Shown: one piece after another, positions 26,944-34,989 of the stretch
Numbering within the stretch: position 1 is the stretch's first letter
Layout: every line of letters starts with the position of its first letter
Assembly (NCBI RefSeq): GCF_020991275.1
Contig: NZ_JAJLQY010000010.1
Location: 267,345-331,344, forward strand
Direction of reading: 5' to 3'
Source of the DNA: Actinocorallia sp. API 0066
GTDB taxonomy: Bacteria > Actinomycetota > Actinomycetes > Streptosporangiales > Streptosporangiaceae
Length of the DNA stretch: 64,000 nucleotides
Translations under genes and position numbers: made by a program
The notes under the pieces: model-generated
Databases searched by the model: none
Seen by the model: only the letters and a program-made list of their open reading frames with translations
Told to the model about the DNA's origin: nothing

Positions 26944-28401
26944 GTGCCGTGGTCGGGCGAGTTCGGGGACCTGCGACTGCTGGTCACGGCGTTCCTGGAG
27001 ACCGGGGCGATGCGTCGGCGCGGCACCCGCGACCTGTTCCTGTCCGCCCTGAACAAGAGCCTGTCCCGGCCGGTCAGCCCGCCGCGCCACCCCGAGGACG
27101 CCCTCGACATGCTGGCCATCGTCACGGCCTGCCTCGACCATCCGGGCGTGCTGCACACCCTCGTGGAGACGATCGAGTCGTTCTACGCGGGCAGCGAGTC
27201 CGTCCGTAGGCTGCGCTCGCTGGTGGACGCGCTGGTGCCGGAGCCGCTCATCGACACGGCGCAGCGCAGGGAGCTGTACGGGCTGGTGGAGGCGGTGGAG
27301 CGGACGGGCCTGCACCCGGACGCGCAGACCATGCTGCCCGCCCTGTACCGCGCGGCCGTCGGCCCGGTCGCGCCGCCGCCGAGCGGGCCGGTCGCGGGGA
27401 TCGGCGACCTGCTCGCGGAGCTTGAGGACGCGCCGCTGCGGCCGGACGGCGGCGTCCCGCTGCTGGCGTTCACCGCGTCGCTCGCGGCGCTCGCCAAGGG
27501 CAGGGGCGCGTCCGCGCTGCACGCCTGGACCGGGCGGGCGGCCGCCCGGCTCGGGGTGCCGCCGCCCGAGGTGGACCCGCGCGCGCTGGCGGGCGGCGAC
27601 CCCGCCCGGTCGGACGTCGCGTACCTGATGGTCGAGTACCGGCCGTCGGGCGCCGATCCGCGCCGGTTCGTCGCGTCGGCGTGGTTGCAGATCAACACCG
27701 AGCCGCGCACGCCGCTGGTGCTGGAGGACGAGCCGCGCCCGCTGCACGCGCTGCCGGGCCTGGTGGACGGCCTGCTCACCGGCGATCCCCGGGTCGTCGG
27801 CAGGCATGTGCCGGACCTCGTTGTGGAGTTCGTGCTGCCGCGGAGCCTGCTCGGCCTCGGCGTCGACCAGTACCCGTACTCGGCGGGCGGCGTGCGCAGG
27901 CCGCTCGGCCTCGACTACCCCGTTGTGGTGCGCAGCCTGGAGCGCGCGGCGGACGCGTCGCTGCGGCACAGCCTGCGCCGCAAGTGGGGCTGGTTCACCG
28001 CACATCCGGCGGCGGGCGAGGCGACGCTCGTGCGCAGTCCGGGTGAGCACCGGGTCGAGCAGCTCTACGCGCTGCTCGCGGAGAACTCCAAGGTCTGTCT
28101 CGCGCTCGCCTTCCCGCCCCTGGACGGGCACCCGTCGGACGAGCTCGCGGTGGGCCTCGCCGCGGGCACGCCCATCGTGCTGTGGTGCCGTGAAGGTGGC
28201 GACTCCGCACGTTTCATTCCCGACATCCGGGACATGCTGAACTCCGATCTCATGTCCCTCCCCCAGAAGATCAAGGATCTGCGGATCCGGGCCGCGCAGA
28301 CAGCGGAGGACGCCCACCTCGGCCGTCACCTGACCCTGCTCTTCGAGGACGCCGACCGACTTCCCGAACCCCCAGCACCGCTCCGCCCACCCGAGGGCTA
28401 G
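26944..28401 (+). CDS. VMAP (vWA-MoxR-associated) protein with effector-associated domain
   Basis: This 485-aa protein has an N-terminal effector-associated domain (residues 5-100, DLRLLVTAFLETGAM and AIVTACLDH). A middle VMAP region follows and then the C-terminal VMAP-C domain, with LAENSKVCLALAFPPLDG and GLAAGTPIVLWCREGGD. It is the central protein of ternary vWA-MoxR-VMAP systems, predicted to be NTP-dependent conflict systems (Kaur and Aravind). Start GTG 26944 with GGAGG upstream. The MoxR and vWA genes follow at 15 bases and an ATGA overlap. The N-terminal domain matches the C terminus of the protein at 34990. Confidence 0.82.
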   Translation: MPWSGEFGDLRLLVTAFLETGAMRRRGTRDLFLSALNKSLSRPVSPPRHPEDALDMLAIVTACLDHPGVLHTLVETIESFYAGSESVRRLRSLVDALVPEPLIDTAQRRELYGLVEAVERTGLHPDAQTMLPALYRAAVGPVAPPPSGPVAGIGDLLAELEDAPLRPDGGVPLLAFTASLAALAKGRGASALHAWTGRAAARLGVPPPEVDPRALAGGDPARSDVAYLMVEYRPSGADPRRFVASAWLQINTEPRTPLVLEDEPRPLHALPGLVDGLLTGDPRVVGRHVPDLVVEFVLPRSLLGLGVDQYPYSAGGVRRPLGLDYPVVVRSLERAADASLRHSLRRKWGWFTAHPAAGEATLVRSPGEHRVEQLYALLAENSKVCLALAFPPLDGHPSDELAVGLAAGTPIVLWCREGGDSARFIPDIRDMLNSDLMSLPQKIKDLRIRAAQTAEDAHLGRHLTLLFEDADRLPEPPAPLRPPEG

Positions 28402-28416
28402 GCGGCAGGAGGAGAC

Positions 28417-29361
28417 ATGACGACGCACGAGGACTGGCGCATCTACCGGGGCGACAACACCCCGCACGACGGGATCGCCGCGCTCCCGCCACCACCCCCG
28501 TGGCGGCGCTTCGGCGGCTCGGAACGGGCCGAGACCTACCAGGCCGAGCCCCGCGTCGTGGACCGGGTGAACGCCGCGATCCTCCTGCGCAGGCCGCTCC
28601 TGGTGACGGGCAAGGCGGGCACCGGCAAGTCCACGCTCGCGCACAGCGTCGCGCACGAGCTGCGGCTCGGCCCCGTCCTCACCTGGTCGATCACCAGCAA
28701 GAGCACGCTGGACAAGGCGCTCTACGACTACGACGCGATCGGCCGCGTCCACGAGAGCAGCATGCGCCTGCCCACGACCGACATCGGCCGCTACCTCAGG
28801 CTCGGCCCGCTCGGCACCGCGCTCCTGCCGGGCGAGCGTCCGCGCGTCCTGCTCATCGACGAACTCGACAAGAGCGACATCGACCTTCCGAACGACCTCC
28901 TCAACGTCTTCGAGGAGGGCTCCTACCGGATCCCCGAGCTCGAACGCCTGCCCGCCGAACAGGAGGTCGTCGAGGTCATGGTGGACGGCAGCGGCGAGCG
29001 GTTCCCGATCACCAGGGGCCGGGTGCGGTGCGCGGCGTTCCCGGTCGTCGTCATCACCAGCAACGGGGAGCGGGAGTTCCCGCCCGCGTTCCTGCGCCGG
29101 TGCGTCCGGCTGTCGATCGAGCCGCCGAGCCGGGCCCAGCTCAGCCGGATCGTCGAGGCGCACCTGGGCGCGGCGGGCGTGACGGCCGGGCACGCCGTGA
29201 TCGAACGGTTCCTCGCCGCCCGCAACAAGGGCGAGCTGGCCACCGACCAGCTCCTCAACGCGCTGCACCTGGCGCTGTCCGGCGCCCGGCCCGAGGAGGA
29301 GAGCCTGGACGGCCTCATCGAGGCGCTGCTGCGGCCCCTGGACATCGCGGGCTCGGAATGA
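28417..29361 (+). CDS. MoxR-type AAA+ ATPase
   Basis: This 314-aa protein has Walker A LLVTGKAGTGKSTLA (K70), Walker B RVLLIDELDKSD, sensor-like VVITSNGEREFPPAFLRR and arginine-finger region. It is the second member of the VMAP-MoxR-vWA set. MoxR proteins are thought to remodel vWA partners. GGAGGAG lies before the ATG, and its stop overlaps the next ATG (29358-29361). Confidence 0.92.
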   Translation: MTTHEDWRIYRGDNTPHDGIAALPPPPPWRRFGGSERAETYQAEPRVVDRVNAAILLRRPLLVTGKAGTGKSTLAHSVAHELRLGPVLTWSITSKSTLDKALYDYDAIGRVHESSMRLPTTDIGRYLRLGPLGTALLPGERPRVLLIDELDKSDIDLPNDLLNVFEEGSYRIPELERLPAEQEVVEVMVDGSGERFPITRGRVRCAAFPVVVITSNGEREFPPAFLRRCVRLSIEPPSRAQLSRIVEAHLGAAGVTAGHAVIERFLAARNKGELATDQLLNALHLALSGARPEEESLDGLIEALLRPLDIAGSE

Positions 29362-32300
29362 CCGACGACCTCCTCGCCGCGCTGCGCGCGCTGCACCCCC
29401 GGCCGTCGCCGGAGGAGGTCGCCGACGCGCTCTGGCTCGCCGAGCGGATGCGCGGCGGCGACGCACCGGAGCCGTCGCCGCCGCCCCCGGCGGCGCCGCC
29501 CGAGCCCGTCCCGGAGACCGGGCCGCCGACGCCCGCCGTGGCCGGTTGGCCGGACGGCGCGGCGGAACCGGCGGGCGGGACGGCACCGGGCCCGTCGCCC
29601 GGAATGTCGGTGTTCCTCGCGGGGGAGACACCGGACTCCGCGTCGCCGCTGCTGGTGCGCGCCCCCGCGCCGCCCGCGATCCCGCGCGCGCTCCGGCTCG
29701 CCAGGGCGCTGCGCCCGCTGCGGGCCCGCGTCCCGTCCCGGACCCGGCACGAGCTGGACGAGGAGGGCACGGCCCGCCAGTTCGCCGAGACGGGCGTGTG
29801 GCGGCCCCGGCTCGTGCCCGAGCGGGAGCGCTGGTTCGACCTCGCCCTCGTGGTGGACACGGGCCGGTCGATGGCCGTGTGGCGGCGCACCGCCGAGGAG
29901 TTCGCGGCGGTGCTGGAGCGGGTCGGCGCGTTCCGCGACGTGCGGCTGTGGCGGCTGGACACCGACCGTCCGGGGCCGCCGCGCCCGGTGCCGGGCACCG
30001 GTTCCGGCCGCAGCCCCGACGAGCTCGTCGACCCGACCCGTCGCCGCCTCATCCTCGTCTTCAGCGACGGCATCGGCGCGGCCTGGGCGGACGGCAGGGC
30101 CGGGCTGCTGCTGGAGCGCTGGGCCGCCGCCGGGCCCGTCGCCGTCGTCCAGCCGCTGCCGGAGCGGCTGTGGCCCCGGTGCGCGGCCCGGATCGAACAC
30201 GTCACGCTCACCGCCCCCGCCCCCGCGGTGCCGAACGCGCGGCTCGGCGTCCGGACGCGGGACGGCGGGCCCGTCCCGCCCGGCCTGCCGATCCCGGTGC
30301 TGGAACTCGAACCGCACTGGCTCGCGGGCTGGGCGACCCTCGTCACCCGCGGCTGCCGGGACGCGCCGGGCGCCGCCCTGTTCACCCGTGACCCGCGCGG
30401 GGAGCCGCGCGGCGCGGCGGACCCGGCCAAGGCCACACCCGAGCCCGGCGCGGTCGAACGGGTGCTGCGCTTCCGCGCGACGGCGTCGCCGCGCGCGTTC
30501 CACCTCGCCTGCTACCTCGCCGCCGCGCCGCTGCGGCTGCCGGTGATGCGCCTGGTCCAGCGGGCCATGCTGCCCGACTCGACACCCGCCGACCTGGCCG
30601 AGATCTACCTCAGCGACCTGCTGCGGGTCGTCGGCGGCGCGGCCGACCCCGACGAGCTGACCTACGGGTTCCGCGAGGGCGTCAGGTCGGTGCTGATCGG
30701 CGCGCTGCGGCGGGGCGAGGCGCTGCGGGTGCTGCGCGAGGTGTGGCGGGTGATCCGCACCCACCACGGCTCGTCCCTCGACTTCCCGGCGCTGCTCACC
30801 GCGATCCAGCAGGACGGCGCGCACCTGCCGCCCGACCAGGCGTTCGCCGAGGTGACGGCGGAGGTGCTGGGCAGGCTCGGCGGCAGGTACGGCGACATCG
30901 CCAAGCTCATCACCGCGCGGGCCGAGGAGATGTTCGGCCCGAGCGGCCCGGACGGCCCGGCGCCGGCCGCGTTGGGGGCGCCCGCCGCGCCCGTCCGGGG
31001 GCCGCTGCCGCGCCGCAACCCGCACTTCACCGGGCGCGAGGCGCTGCTCGGCACGCTCCGGCAGCGGCTGGAGACGGGCGAGGTCGCCGTCCTGCTGCCG
31101 CCGCCGGGCGGGAGCCCCGGCGGGGAGGGCAAGTCGCAGCTCGCCGTGGAGTACGCGCACAAGTTCGGCGACGAATACGACATCGTCTGGTTCATCCCGG
31201 CCGACCAGATGCCGCTCGCCCGCTCCGCGCTCGCCGACCTCGCCCGCGAACTCGGCGTGCCCGAAAGCGACAGCTTCGAAGGCATCGTGGAATCCCTGCT
31301 CGACACGCTCCGCGCGGACACCGGACGGCGCTGGCTGCTCGTCTTCGACAACGCGCGCGACCCCGAGGAACTGCTCCCCGTGCTGCCGCTGGCGTCCCGG
31401 ACGGGCGACGGGCCGCTGCGCACGTCACAGCCGACCGGGCACGTGCTCGTCACCTCGCAGAACCGCGAGTGGGCGCGGCTCGCCGACCCCCTCTCGGTCG
31501 ACGTCTTCGAGCGGCAGGAGAGCGTCTCCTACCTGTGCAGCCGGGTGCCCGACCTTACGGCGGAGGAGGCCGACCAGGTGGCCCGGCGGCTCGGCGACCT
31601 GCCGCTCGCCGTCGAGCAGGCCGCGGGCTGGCTCAGCACGACGGGCGAGGGCGCCGCCGCGTACCTGCGGCTGTTCGATCCCCGGCTGGCCGCGCTGGAG
31701 CTGGCCGAGCCGCCCGAACACATCCCGTCCTACCTCGCCGCCGCGTTCGGCCTGAACCTCGACCGGCTCAGCGACAAACACCCGAGGGTCAAGGGGCTGT
31801 TCGACCTGTGGGCCTACTTCGGCCCGGAGCCCGTCTCCGCCGTCCTGCTGTCCTACGGGCGCGACCTGCCGCCGCCGCTCGGCGACGTCCTCGGCGACGA
31901 CGCCGAACTACGCGCGGCGCTCCGGCTCATCGACAGGTTCCGGCTCGCCCACTACGACCCCGGGCACGGCGCCCTCCAGATCCACAGGCTCGTCCGGGCC
32001 ATGCTGCGGCGGCGGCTGAGCGAGGCGGAGCGTGCCGACGTCAGGGGACGGGTCCACACGATCCTCGCCGCCGCCGTCCCCCCGCACCAGCCCGACGACG
32101 AGACGACCTGGGCCAGGCGCGCCCTGGTCACCCCGCACGTGCTGCCGTCGCACATCATCGACAGCCCCGTCCGCGACCACCGGGCCGTCGCGCTCGACCA
32201 GGCCCAGTACCTCAACCTGTCCGGCGACTTCGCGGGCGCCCGCACCCTCGCCGAACGCGCCCTCGCCCGGTGGGGCGGCACGCCCGACGACGAGGTCGCG

Positions 32301-33422
32301 CTCGGCACGTCCCGCGCCCTCGCCAACGCGCTGCGCGGGCTCGGCGACATCCGCACCGCCGCCCGGCTCAGCGCCACCACGCTGGAGCGGGCCCGCCGCG
32401 CGCTCGGCCAGGACCACCCGACGACGCTGTTCACCGCGCTCGGCTACGGCGCCGACCTGAAGAACATGGGGGCGTTCGCCGAGGCCGTCGCGCACGACCT
32501 GGACACCTGGCGGAAGATGGAGCGCCGCTACGGCCGCGACAGCGCCCAGTACACGCACGTCGCCGCGGGCAACCTCGCGCTCGGCTACCGGCTGCTCGGC
32601 GAGTTCCACAAGGCGTACGAGATCGACCGCTCCGCGCTCGGCTCGCTGCGCGACAACCGGGCGCCCCGCTACCGCGACATCTTCAACTTCACCCACCACG
32701 TGGCGCGCGACCTGCACGGGCTCGGCAGGTACGAGGAGGCGCTGGCGATGCAGCGGCAGAGCCTGGAGTCCCGGGACCCGGTGCTCAGCCCCGACCACGC
32801 GCTCGTGCTCCAGGCGCGGATGAGCCACGCGGGCACGCTGCGCGAGCTGGGCAGGCACACCGAGGCCGAGCGGATGGCCGCCGAGGCGTTCCAGGCGCAC
32901 GTGCGGCGGTTCGGCGACGGCCACCCCAACACGCTCGCCGCCAAGAGTTCGCTCGCGCTGGCCCGGATGGCGCTCGGCCAGGTCGAGGAGGCGCACCGGA
33001 CACAGCGCGAGGTGTGGCACGACCTGCGGCGGATCATGGGCGAGCGGCACCCCTTCGTGCACGCGCGCGCGGGCGGGGTCGCGGCGGCGCTGCGCGCGAT
33101 GGGCGACCCGGCGGCGGCGTACGGCTTCGACCGGGCCGCTGTGGAGGGGCTTGCCGACGCGGGAGGCGGCCGCCTGTACTACCGGCTGTGCGTGCTCGTC
33201 GGCATGGCGCACGACCTGTATCTGCTGGGCGAGCCCGAGCCGGCGCTCCGGTTCGGCGGGGAGGCGCACCGGGGCATGGTGAAGCTGCTGGGCGACGCCC
33301 ACCCGCACACCGTCGCGTGCGCGCGCAACCTCCGGCTGATCGAGTCAGCCGTCCACGTCGCCAAGGATCCGCCCGAGCACGACAGGTTCCTTGAGTGCCT
33401 GGTCGAGCCCGTCGCCCTGTGA
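29358..33422 (+). CDS. fxsT: vWA-like (SAV_2336) / NB-ARC / TPR fusion protein, second FxsT
   Basis: This 1354-aa protein has several parts. Residues 1-35 are helical and 35-110 Pro-rich. Residues 155-330 form a vWA-like domain with a degenerate metal site (ALVVDTGRSMAVW) of the SAV_2336 type. Residues 350-530 are helical. From about 555 there is an FTGRE-led NB-ARC domain, and TPRs run from about 870. Its Walker A is unusual: S-P-G-G-E-G-K-S, with Ser replacing the first Gly. Walker B is WLLVFDNAR. The true start is the ATG at 29358; the long open frame upstream is a shadow of the MoxR gene. It overlaps fxsB2 tail to tail by 78 bases. Confidence 0.85.
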   Translation: MTDDLLAALRALHPRPSPEEVADALWLAERMRGGDAPEPSPPPPAAPPEPVPETGPPTPAVAGWPDGAAEPAGGTAPGPSPGMSVFLAGETPDSASPLLVRAPAPPAIPRALRLARALRPLRARVPSRTRHELDEEGTARQFAETGVWRPRLVPERERWFDLALVVDTGRSMAVWRRTAEEFAAVLERVGAFRDVRLWRLDTDRPGPPRPVPGTGSGRSPDELVDPTRRRLILVFSDGIGAAWADGRAGLLLERWAAAGPVAVVQPLPERLWPRCAARIEHVTLTAPAPAVPNARLGVRTRDGGPVPPGLPIPVLELEPHWLAGWATLVTRGCRDAPGAALFTRDPRGEPRGAADPAKATPEPGAVERVLRFRATASPRAFHLACYLAAAPLRLPVMRLVQRAMLPDSTPADLAEIYLSDLLRVVGGAADPDELTYGFREGVRSVLIGALRRGEALRVLREVWRVIRTHHGSSLDFPALLTAIQQDGAHLPPDQAFAEVTAEVLGRLGGRYGDIAKLITARAEEMFGPSGPDGPAPAALGAPAAPVRGPLPRRNPHFTGREALLGTLRQRLETGEVAVLLPPPGGSPGGEGKSQLAVEYAHKFGDEYDIVWFIPADQMPLARSALADLARELGVPESDSFEGIVESLLDTLRADTGRRWLLVFDNARDPEELLPVLPLASRTGDGPLRTSQPTGHVLVTSQNREWARLADPLSVDVFERQESVSYLCSRVPDLTAEEADQVARRLGDLPLAVEQAAGWLSTTGEGAAAYLRLFDPRLAALELAEPPEHIPSYLAAAFGLNLDRLSDKHPRVKGLFDLWAYFGPEPVSAVLLSYGRDLPPPLGDVLGDDAELRAALRLIDRFRLAHYDPGHGALQIHRLVRAMLRRRLSEAERADVRGRVHTILAAAVPPHQPDDETTWARRALVTPHVLPSHIIDSPVRDHRAVALDQAQYLNLSGDFAGARTLAERALARWGGTPDDEVALGTSRALANALRGLGDIRTAARLSATTLERARRALGQDHPTTLFTALGYGADLKNMGAFAEAVAHDLDTWRKMERRYGRDSAQYTHVAAGNLALGYRLLGEFHKAYEIDRSALGSLRDNRAPRYRDIFNFTHHVARDLHGLGRYEEALAMQRQSLESRDPVLSPDHALVLQARMSHAGTLRELGRHTEAERMAAEAFQAHVRRFGDGHPNTLAAKSSLALARMALGQVEEAHRTQREVWHDLRRIMGERHPFVHARAGGVAAALRAMGDPAAAYGFDRAAVEGLADAGGGRLYYRLCVLVGMAHDLYLLGEPEPALRFGGEAHRGMVKLLGDAHPHTVACARNLRLIESAVHVAKDPPEHDRFLECLVEPVAL

Positions 33423-34622
33423 GCCGGTGAGGCCCGCGAGGTCGGCGCGGACCCGGCCGCCGATGTGCCCGATGAGCGCCCGCAGGTCGGCGCAGTAGAC
33501 CGACCGGTTGAGGTAGCCGCTGCCCGCCCGGTACCGGTGCGCGTAGGCGCCGCCGCCGCACACGTCGCGCACCGGGCAGTCCCGGCACTCCCCGCACAGC
33601 GCGGCCAGCCCGATCTGCCGGGCGACGACGCCGGGGTGCGCGAGCGCCTCGTCGAAGGAGTTCGCGAAGACGGTCAGGCCCGTCTCCGGGGCGCCCGGAT
33701 AGGACGTCTTCAGCGTGTCCACCTGCTGGAGCGTCCCGTCCGTCTCGACCACCAGCATGACGACGGGCGACAGGCCGATGTTCTCGGTGGCGCTCGCGCC
33801 GCCCAGCGTCAGGTTGAGGATCTCCTCGAAGAGCCGCACCCCGGTCTCCTGCGGGTCGGCGCCGTACCAGCGGTCGAACGCGGCGATCATCCACTCGGCG
33901 TAGCGCGTCGGCCCGCCGTCGGGGCGCAGGCCGGGCGGGGGCGCGTCCCAGGTGCCGTGCGGCAGCAGGAAGTCGATCTGCGGCGGCGACGTCGCCAGCA
34001 GCGCCTCGTAGGTCGCGACGGGGTCGTTGGCGGTGTCCACCGCGCACAGCAGGCCCCGGTAGAGGTGCCGGTAGCGCCCGGCGAGCAGCTCCAGGCCCTT
34101 CGTGACGGCCGGGTGGCTGCCCTTGCCGTTGGGGAAGCGGCGGTGCCTGTCGTGCGCCGTCGCGTCCCCGTCGAGACTGACCGCGACGCCGACGCCGTGC
34201 GCGTCGAGCAGGTCGAGCGTCGGCTCGTCCAGGAGCACGCCGTTCGTCTGGAGGCTCAGATCCACGCGGCAGCCCGCCGGGACCGCCGCCCTGACGGCCG
34301 TCGCGACGAGCTCGATGGTCGCCGCCCCGGCCAGCAGCGGTTCGCCGCCGTGCAGGACGACCTCGACCGCGCCGAGCCCGTGCCGCGCGGCGTGCTCGGC
34401 GATCCGGTCCGCGGCGCGGCGCACCACCGCGTCCCCGACGGCTCGGGGACGGCTCCGCCACGACTGGTCCGCGGATTCGTAGACATAGCAGTAATCGCAG
34501 GCGAGATTGCAGCGCCCGTGCACTTTCAGGATGAATTCGCGAAAGGGCTCCGGCCGCCATCCGCGCGCGTGCAGCGCGGATATGTCAAGGCCGGAGTCAG
34601 GCCATTCAGTCGCGCGGTTCAC
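33345..34622 (-). CDS. fxsB: Radical SAM/SPASM peptide maturase FxsB (second copy)
   Basis: This 425-aa protein has C38-x3-C42-x2-C45 in GRCNLACDYCYVYES, SAM motif HGGEPLLAG, and SPASM cysteines in ECRDCPVRDVCGGGAYAHRY. It is a diverged paralogue of the enzyme at 19194, with the same GWRP-PF-EF opening. The start chosen is GTG at 34622, whose N terminus aligns with the first copy; it overlaps the peptide gene by 17 bases, so the two are likely co-translated. The first two thirds of the gene lie alone, but its 3' end overlaps the vWA/TPR gene by 78 bases. Confidence 0.9.
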   Translation of the reverse strand: MNRATEWPDSGLDISALHARGWRPEPFREFILKVHGRCNLACDYCYVYESADQSWRSRPRAVGDAVVRRAADRIAEHAARHGLGAVEVVLHGGEPLLAGAATIELVATAVRAAVPAGCRVDLSLQTNGVLLDEPTLDLLDAHGVGVAVSLDGDATAHDRHRRFPNGKGSHPAVTKGLELLAGRYRHLYRGLLCAVDTANDPVATYEALLATSPPQIDFLLPHGTWDAPPPGLRPDGGPTRYAEWMIAAFDRWYGADPQETGVRLFEEILNLTLGGASATENIGLSPVVMLVVETDGTLQQVDTLKTSYPGAPETGLTVFANSFDEALAHPGVVARQIGLAALCGECRDCPVRDVCGGGAYAHRYRAGSGYLNRSVYCADLRALIGHIGGRVRADLAGLTGSQGDGLDQALKEPVVLGRILGDVDG

Positions 34623-34773
34623 GCCTTCGCATCCGGTTATCGAAGTAGGCGACCGGGGTCTGCGGGTCACGGCACTCGCGCAGCCGGCGCACCAGGGCAA
34701 CTCTCAGCGCGGGACGGGGGAGCACGGAAGTCTCTGGTTCGGTCGGCGTCATCCCGTTGCGCTGGTCGTGCAC
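34606..34773 (-). CDS. Second putative cyclophane precursor peptide
   Basis: This 55-codon gene starts at GTG 34773 with AGAAGGGA six bases upstream and ends at 34606. The peptide has a basic leader (LRVALVRRLREC) and then TPVAYFDNRMRRREPRD. The YFDNRM core matches GFDNKM of the gene at 23235: both hold Phe-Asp-Asn-basic-Met. The stop lies 17 bases inside the FxsB2 gene, a typical arrangement for a precursor and its enzyme. A longer start at 34902 would run through the upstream hairpin and is not supported. No exporter signal is seen. Confidence 0.62.
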   Translation of the reverse strand: MHDQRNGMTPTEPETSVLPRPALRVALVRRLRECRDPQTPVAYFDNRMRRREPRD

Positions 34774-34801
34774 AGACGGTCCCTTCTCGGACGGGGAAAG
34801 A

Positions 34802-34867
34802 AAAGATCGCGCGCGGCACCCGGGCCCGGAAACCCGCGTCGGCCCGTGGCGATCTTTCCGCATCATA
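34802..34867 (-). promoter_or_regulatory. Inverted repeat and candidate -10 box upstream of the second peptide gene
   Basis: AAAGATCGC (34802-34810) and GCGATCTTT (34849-34857) form an exact 9-bp dyad with a 38-base GC-rich spacer. On the minus strand TATGAT (34862-34867) lies just upstream of it and could be a -10 box for the peptide-fxsB2 transcript. No clear -35 box. Confidence 0.35.
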
Positions 34868-34989
34868 GGCCACACCCGCCTCCGCGGGCCTGCGCCTCGC
34901 ATAATCGGTGAAGTGTGTCATCAACGCTTGTGAACGCCTGTCATACAGCGCACAGTTACCGCAGTGCGTCGGGTGGAAGGCGGGTGGGG

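Noticed and set aside
28500..29357. A 1640-codon open frame beginning at 28500
   Set aside because: The first 286 codons are a shadow of the MoxR gene. The real protein begins at ATG 29358, which overlaps the MoxR stop and starts with a recognisable domain.
34774..34902. A 98-codon version of the second peptide gene starting at 34902
   Set aside because: It would run through the inverted repeat and -10 box; the GTG at 34773 has a good ribosome site.
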